A stretch of DNA of 64,000 nucleotides from CAYMCO01 sp964388955 (GTDB lineage: Bacteria; Chloroflexota; Anaerolineae; Anaerolineales; E44-bin32), in the NCBI GenBank assembly GCA_964388955.1, contig CAYMCO010000004.1, positions 135,861 through 199,860 on the forward strand, given 5' to 3'. The notes beneath the pieces were generated by a model that had not been told where the DNA came from, did not search any database, and was given only the letters and a program-made list of their open reading frames with translations. Within the stretch, counting starts at the first letter, position 1. Each line of letters starts with the position of its first letter. The position numbers were made by a program, and so were the translations under genes. Below, piece by piece: positions 59,885 to 64,000 of this stretch.

Positions 59885-61888
59885 CTATGCGGGCACCAGC
59901 TCTTCTTCGCTTGGCATGATGTCGAAGAGCAGCCCTTCGATCTCCGCAAAGATCTGCTCATTGCTAAAGTGCGCACCGCTGATCGCCTGCGCCGGGCACG
60001 CGGCGACGCAAGTTCCGCAGCCTTTGCACAGCGCGGAGTTGATGTGGCTGACCTCTTTCTCCGCCAGGTATTCGATCGCATTGAAGGGGCAGAGCGCATT
60101 GCAGATCCGGCAGCCGGAACAGCGTGTCTCGTCGATCGTGGCCACGATGGGTTCGATCGCCACCGTCCCAGCGGTGATCATACCTTGCGCTCGGGCCGCA
60201 GCCGCCGCGCCCTGGGTCACCGAATCGGGGATATCCTTCGGCCCCTGGCAAACGCCGGCGATGAACACGCCGTCCGTCATGGTGGCCACCGGGTCAAGCT
60301 TGGGATGGCGCTCGATGAACCAGCCGTCCATGCTGCACGAGATGCCGAACTTCACCGCCGTATCGGTGGCGTCGGCTTGCGGAGCCAGCGCACTCATCAG
60401 GATCACCATATCCACCGGGATGCGCCGCTGCTTCCCCAGCAGCGTGTCTTCCATCTGTACGATCAGCTTCCCCTCTTCGCCTGGGAGGCGCGCCGCGTCG
60501 GTCACTTCAGCGACTTTTCCACGCACGAAATGCATCCCCTCTTCCAGCAAGCGGTCATAGAATTCTTCATATCCCTTGTGCGGGGTGCGCAGGTCGATAT
60601 AGCAGGAGTAGACATCCGCCTCTGTGCGCTCCATCAGCAGATGGCCGAACTTGAGCGCCGCCATGCAACAGACATTCGAGCAGTAGGGGTGGAAACGCTT
60701 ATCCCGGCTGCCCACGCAGTGGATCACAGCCACGGATTCGGGCTCCGTCACTCCGTCGCGCAGCACGATCTTGCCTTCTGTGGGGCCGGCCGCGTTGCAC
60801 ATCCGCTCGAACTCGAGGCTGGTGAAGACGTTGGCCAGGCGCCCGTACCCGTACTGCGGGATTTGGGTGGCGTCGAACAGCTCATAGCCTGTGGCGAGGA
60901 TGATGTTTCCCACATTCAGATCGAGATAGGTGTCCTGTTGTTCGAAGTCTATGGCGTTTGTCGGGCAGAACTTCTCGCAGGCTTTGCAGGTGCCCCGCTC
61001 GAAGTAAATGCATGTTTCCTTGTCGATCACGGGGAACTTCGGCACGGCTTGAGGGAACGGCCGGTAGGCTGCCTTTCGATACCCTAGACCAACCTCGAAC
61101 TCGGAGTCGACGACCTTCTTGGGGCATTTCTCGATGCAGATGCCGCATCCGGTGCAGTCGTCTTCATCTATATAGCGCGCCTTCTTGCGAATTCGGGCGG
61201 TGAAGTTGCCCACATACCCCGAGACTTCCTCCACCTCGCTGTAGGAGAGCAGATGGATGTTTGGATGAGTGCCCACGTCCGACATCTTGGGGGTCAGAAT
61301 ACACGCCGCACAGTCCAGCGTTGGGAACGTCTTATCGAATTGGGCCATGTGGCCGCCGATGGACGGCTCCCGCTCCACCAGATACACCGGATAACCGGCA
61401 TCGGCCAATTCGAGCGCGGCTTGGATGCCCGCGATTCCCCCCCCTACGACGAGCGTGTTGGAATTTACCGGCACTTCGCTGGGTTCGAGCGCTTCATGAA
61501 GCTTCACGCGCTCGACCGCCCCGGCGATCATGGCCTTCGCTTTCTCGGTCGCGGCGTCGCTATCTTCGGTCACCCACGAGACCTGCTCCCGTACGCTCGT
61601 CATCTGAAAATAGTAGGGATTCAGCCCGGCGTTGGCGCAGGCACGGCGAAAGGTCCTCTCGTGCAAGTGGGGAGAACAGGCGGCCACCACAACTCGCGTC
61701 AGGTGCTGGCCTCGGATATCCTCTTCGATGAGCTCTTGGCCAAGCGAGGAACACATGAATTTGTAGTCACGCGAGACCACAACCCCTTCCAGCTCTTCCC
61801 CTGCCCAGCGCGACACTTCCTCCACATCCACCACGCCGGCGATATTGGTGCCGCAGTGACAAATGTATACTCCAACCCGTTCGCTCAT
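59885..61888 (-). CDS. hdrA: Heterodisulfide reductase subunit A (FAD, bifurcating core)
   Basis: 667 residues from the ATG at 61888, with GAAGGGAGGG upstream. An N-terminal Cys region (ICHCGTNIAG, VVAACSPHLHERTF) is followed by a thioredoxin-reductase-like FAD domain (LVVGGGIAGIQAALELADAG; CAACILTPKM) and four ferredoxin-type clusters: CTGCGICIEKCP, CKACEKFCP with an upstream Cys, CSGCRICNALCP and CKGCGTCVAACP. HdrA splits electron pairs from the hydrogenase between ferredoxin and the HdrB site. Its start lies just after hdrB ends, in the order hdrC-hdrB-hdrA-mvhD-mvhG-mvhA. Confidence 0.95.
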   Translation of the reverse strand: MSERVGVYICHCGTNIAGVVDVEEVSRWAGEELEGVVVSRDYKFMCSSLGQELIEEDIRGQHLTRVVVAACSPHLHERTFRRACANAGLNPYYFQMTSVREQVSWVTEDSDAATEKAKAMIAGAVERVKLHEALEPSEVPVNSNTLVVGGGIAGIQAALELADAGYPVYLVEREPSIGGHMAQFDKTFPTLDCAACILTPKMSDVGTHPNIHLLSYSEVEEVSGYVGNFTARIRKKARYIDEDDCTGCGICIEKCPKKVVDSEFEVGLGYRKAAYRPFPQAVPKFPVIDKETCIYFERGTCKACEKFCPTNAIDFEQQDTYLDLNVGNIILATGYELFDATQIPQYGYGRLANVFTSLEFERMCNAAGPTEGKIVLRDGVTEPESVAVIHCVGSRDKRFHPYCSNVCCMAALKFGHLLMERTEADVYSCYIDLRTPHKGYEEFYDRLLEEGMHFVRGKVAEVTDAARLPGEEGKLIVQMEDTLLGKQRRIPVDMVILMSALAPQADATDTAVKFGISCSMDGWFIERHPKLDPVATMTDGVFIAGVCQGPKDIPDSVTQGAAAAARAQGMITAGTVAIEPIVATIDETRCSGCRICNALCPFNAIEYLAEKEVSHINSALCKGCGTCVAACPAQAISGAHFSNEQIFAEIEGLLFDIMPSEEELVPA

Positions 61889-61889
61889 T

Positions 61890-62858
61890 CTAGCCCTCCC
61901 TTCGTCCTCGAGGCATCGGGAGCGACTTGTCATCGCGCCTCCGGCGTGCGGGAGAAGCGGCGTCTTCCATCTCCCGCCCAATCTTCCTCAACACCGGGGC
62001 CGCTCTGACGATCTCCTTGCCGATGGCCAGATCCACCGGTGCGATCCCCATCGCCAGGCCGATCACCTGGGTGAAATAGAGCACCGGCATGTGATAACTT
62101 GTCTCGAAGTGGCGGTTGACCGCCGATTGGTACGCATCCAAGTTCAATTGACACATCGGGCACACGGTAACGATCGCATCCGCCTCGTATTCGGAGGCGC
62201 TGTGCAACAACCTGCGAATTAGCTCGTAGGCCGTATCCGAGCTGATCTGGGTCATGTGGCCACCGCAACAATGCGTCTTCAGCGGGAAATCCACCACGTC
62301 AGATCCGAGCACGGACAGGAGTTCATCCAGATGGGTCGGGTACTCGGGGTCATCCAGCGGCTCATCACTCAGCTGCGGCCTGACAATCAGGCAGCCATAA
62401 TAGGGCGCCAATCTCAATCCCTCGAGCGGCCGAGTGACCTTTTCGGCGATGGCGTCATAGCCCACGTCATTGACGATCACGTCGATCAAATGACGGACCC
62501 TCAGCGAGCCCGGATCGTAATGCAGGCCGCCAGCCGCAAGCGCCTCGTTTGTCAGCTTTTCAATCTTGGGAAACTTCGCCATATAGCGATCGGTCTTCCT
62601 CAGGTTGAGATAGCAGGCGCTGCAGGGCGCCACCAACTGGCTCAGGCCCGATTGGCCGGCCGCCAGCGCCAGGTTGCGTCCAACCAATGCATAGCCCGCA
62701 GCCTTGTTCAGCGAAAAGTACTCCGTCGCCCCACAGCAGTTCCAATCATGGACCTCTTCAAGTTCGATTCCGAGCCTTTCGGCAATCGCTTTGGTGGATA
62801 TGTCGTACGGCGCAGCCGTGCGGCTGAGTGAACATCCGGGATAGTATCCGTAACGCAT
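61890..62858 (-). CDS. hdrB: Heterodisulfide reductase subunit B (second copy)
   Basis: About 322 residues. Both CCG domains are intact: YYPGCSL, WNCCGATEYF, APCSACYLNL and YYGCLIVRP, HCCGGH, VCPMCQLNL. A basic C-terminal tail of about 30 residues (ASPARRRRDDKSLPMPRG) is absent from the first copy. The ATG at 62858 shares a base with the hdrC stop (TGATG), so translation is coupled. It is complete with HdrA, HdrC and MvhADG, so this set can form a full Hdr-Mvh complex. Confidence 0.93.
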   Translation of the reverse strand: MRYGYYPGCSLSRTAAPYDISTKAIAERLGIELEEVHDWNCCGATEYFSLNKAAGYALVGRNLALAAGQSGLSQLVAPCSACYLNLRKTDRYMAKFPKIEKLTNEALAAGGLHYDPGSLRVRHLIDVIVNDVGYDAIAEKVTRPLEGLRLAPYYGCLIVRPQLSDEPLDDPEYPTHLDELLSVLGSDVVDFPLKTHCCGGHMTQISSDTAYELIRRLLHSASEYEADAIVTVCPMCQLNLDAYQSAVNRHFETSYHMPVLYFTQVIGLAMGIAPVDLAIGKEIVRAAPVLRKIGREMEDAASPARRRRDDKSLPMPRGRREG

Positions 62859-63418
62859 CACACACGCTCCAGTGTTTTTGCTTTGTTGATGATGGCTGTC
62901 AGTTGATCCATGCCCTCGATCCGCTCTGGCCGGAATGCCAGGCGATTGCGGGACAGCATCGACAACGCAAAGGGTGCCAGATCGATCTTGCCCATCGGAT
63001 GGTGGGTGAGGTGATACCTGGTGGCCAGGCCCAATTCGAAGCTCCGCCCATAGGTCTCAACAAAACCGATGAAACTTTCCGAGAAGTCGGGGGCGTCGCT
63101 GTCATCATACAGCTTCTCGTCCACCGCCATGCGCTTCAGCGTGTACATGACGTCGGTGATGGGGATCTCTTTCGGACAGCGCGCCATACAGTAATAGCAG
63201 GAGACACAAAACCAGGGGGTGTTGCTCCGCAGCACGTCCTCCCGCATGTCGGCTCCGATCATGGCGAAGATCTCACGCGGCGTGTAATCCATATCCGGCC
63301 CGGATGGGCAGGAGCCTCCACAAGTGCCACACTGCAGACAAGTCACCATGGCCTCTCCACCGGGGGTTGCCTCGATGACATCCGACTGAAAGGAACCGCC
63401 CCTATTTCTTCCGCTCAT
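62858..63418 (-). CDS. hdrC: Heterodisulfide reductase subunit C (second copy)
   Basis: 186 residues from the ATG at 63418 (GAGGTGGG upstream). Two [4Fe-4S] motifs: Cys27/30/33/37 (CLQCGTCGGSCP) and Cys71/74/77/81 (CVSCYYCMARCP). First gene of the Hdr-Mvh operon and preceded by a 550-base regulatory region. It is similar to the first HdrC in the motif context, which suggests the two HdrCB pairs arose by duplication. Confidence 0.93.
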   Translation of the reverse strand: MSGRNRGGSFQSDVIEATPGGEAMVTCLQCGTCGGSCPSGPDMDYTPREIFAMIGADMREDVLRSNTPWFCVSCYYCMARCPKEIPITDVMYTLKRMAVDEKLYDDSDAPDFSESFIGFVETYGRSFELGLATRYHLTHHPMGKIDLAPFALSMLSRNRLAFRPERIEGMDQLTAIINKAKTLERV

Positions 63419-63521
63419 AACCCACCTCGCTAAGCTTAAAGGACACATCTGGCCCTACACCCGCTGCATGCGTTTTGTCCCGGAGTGAGTGGCCGCAGAT
63501 CATTGGCCAAGCCAAATCCCG

Positions 63522-63527
63522 ATTAGA
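63522..63527 (-). promoter_or_regulatory. Possible -10 box of the Hdr-Mvh operon
   Basis: TCTAAT on the minus strand is 5/6 to the -10 consensus, with no good -35 box, as expected for an activator-dependent promoter. The predicted start near 63515 puts the centre of the CRP-like site at 63570-63585 about 62 bases upstream, a typical activation distance. Confidence 0.3.
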
Positions 63528-63569
63528 GCCGGACCCTGTCTATTCAAGCCGATCTTCACTTGCATGGTA

Positions 63570-63585
63570 TGTGAAATAAACCACA
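63570..63585. promoter_or_regulatory. CRP-like site upstream of the Hdr-Mvh operon
   Basis: TGTGA-AATAAA-CCACA, one base from TGTGA-N6-TCACA. Similar sites occur in front of cydA and the WYL-Hdr gene. Confidence 0.5.
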
Positions 63586-63595
63586 ATCCACAGTG

Positions 63596-63611
63596 TTGGA
63601 GTGCACTCCAA
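63596..63611. promoter_or_regulatory. 16-base perfect palindrome, operator candidate
   Basis: TTGGAGTGCACTCCAA, perfectly symmetric, lies between two CRP-like elements upstream of hdrC. It does not match the CRP pattern and has the same core layout (GGNGTGCACNCC-like) as many repressor operators. The binding protein is unknown. Confidence 0.5.
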
Positions 63612-63630
63612 AGGATGACAAACGTCAGTT

Positions 63631-63648
63631 AATGAAATATTTCACAAT
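63631..63648. promoter_or_regulatory. Second, degenerate CRP-like site with TGAAATATTTCA core
   Basis: On the minus strand TGTGA-AATATT-TCATT (63646-63631), two bases from the CRP-type consensus. The central TGAAATATTTCA (63633-63644) is itself a perfect 12-base palindrome. Confidence 0.4.
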
Positions 63649-63982
63649 GACCCTGCCCGCGCTTTCATGAGACAGACCGCATAGCGCAAACCACGCTAGG
63701 CTCGGGACAGGGGTCTCGGTGCATTTTTTGGGAATGGCAGGCTTTGCGCGTCCGCACCTCGAGTTGCGCGGAGCCTGACGAGGCCAGCTTCGAGCGCGGC
63801 CCAAATGAAGGTGCCCGGGTCAGTCGCCCCTTATGATGAAATCGGGGGGATTGGGTATCGGGCGCACAGGGCTCTGGCGAGGGCGCGCCTCATGAGGCAT
63901 CGAGGGTTTAGGATGACCTTCAGGCAAAAGTATGACGTTTCCCACTGGGTAGTATCTCATTGAGTGGTGTAAATACGGGCTT
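63649..63982. other. Intergenic stretch without recognised features
   Basis: 334 bases with no frame of note and no hairpin or promoter I would defend. It is likely part of the upstream region of a gene beyond the right edge. Confidence 0.5.
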
Positions 63983-64000
63983 GTGAAAGTGGCCATCGTG
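63983..64000 (+). CDS. Possible start of a gene running off the right edge
   Basis: GTG AAA GTG GCC ATC GTG would read MKVAIV, a common N-terminal strand of Rossmann-like enzymes. Only six codons are visible and there is no clear ribosome binding site. Confidence 0.2.

Noticed and set aside
1..64000. CRISPR arrays, insertion sequences, integrase or prophage genes
   Set aside because: No regularly spaced repeats, transposase-like or phage-like proteins were found; gene content and codon style look uniform.

Overview
The window is a high-GC bacterial chromosome segment packed with respiratory and electron-transfer genes. The best guess for the host is a member of the Chloroflexota. This is an inference from the combination of an alternative complex III operon, an A2-type caa3 oxidase, a fused OMP decarboxylase/OPRT and Hdr/Mvh genes; no 16S or other phylogenetic marker is present. 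No tRNA, rRNA, CRISPR array, transposase or phage gene was seen.

Layout. 1-3.9 kb (minus): start of ctaB, then ctaF-E-D-C of a caa3-type cytochrome oxidase, with a divergent cupredoxin lipoprotein (4.1-4.5 kb). 4.6-8.6 kb (minus): a bc-type complex (Rieske, one-piece cytochrome b) with two diheme cytochromes c. 9.2-15.2 kb (plus): cydABDC, a bd-type quinol oxidase and its assembly ABC transporter. 15.3-22.9 kb: MFS transporter, small membrane protein, SLC13/RCK permease, HerA-like ATPase and a PLD-type protein. 23.3-26.6 kb (plus): a DtxR-type regulator with a palindromic operator, feoB, a zinc-ribbon protein and feoA. 26.7-37.2 kb (plus): a sensor kinase with two CXXCH haem motifs, a NarL-type regulator, a pseudo-receiver, then an alternative complex III operon (actA, split actB, actC, actD, actE) followed by two multihaem lipoproteins, one with a collagen-like stalk. 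37.4-42.3 kb (minus): pyrC-pyrB-pyrFE-pyrD behind a promoter and an attenuator-like leader.

42.9-63.4 kb is the most unusual part. A plus-strand run encodes a WYL-type transcription regulator fused in frame to an HdrD-like iron-sulfur oxidoreductase, EtfB, EtfA, a membrane EtfAB:quinone oxidoreductase-like protein, a stand-alone cyclic-nucleotide-binding (cNMP) protein, a Cache sensor kinase, a receiver-kinase hybrid, a receiver, HdrC, HdrB and a second cNMP protein. Facing it, a minus-strand operon encodes HdrC, HdrB, HdrA, MvhD, MvhG, MvhA, a hydrogenase maturation protease and a third cNMP protein. Each redox module therefore ends in a small cNMP gene.

How it fits together (inference). 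The cell appears able to respire oxygen through two oxidases fed by two different quinol:acceptor complexes, and also to run flavin-based electron transfer with H2, disulfide/ferredoxin and Etf couples. CRP-like sites (TGTGA-N6-TCACA type) lie upstream of cydA, of the WYL-Hdr/Etf run and of the Hdr-Mvh operon, which suggests that a Crp/Fnr-family regulator links the bd oxidase to the Hdr/Etf systems.
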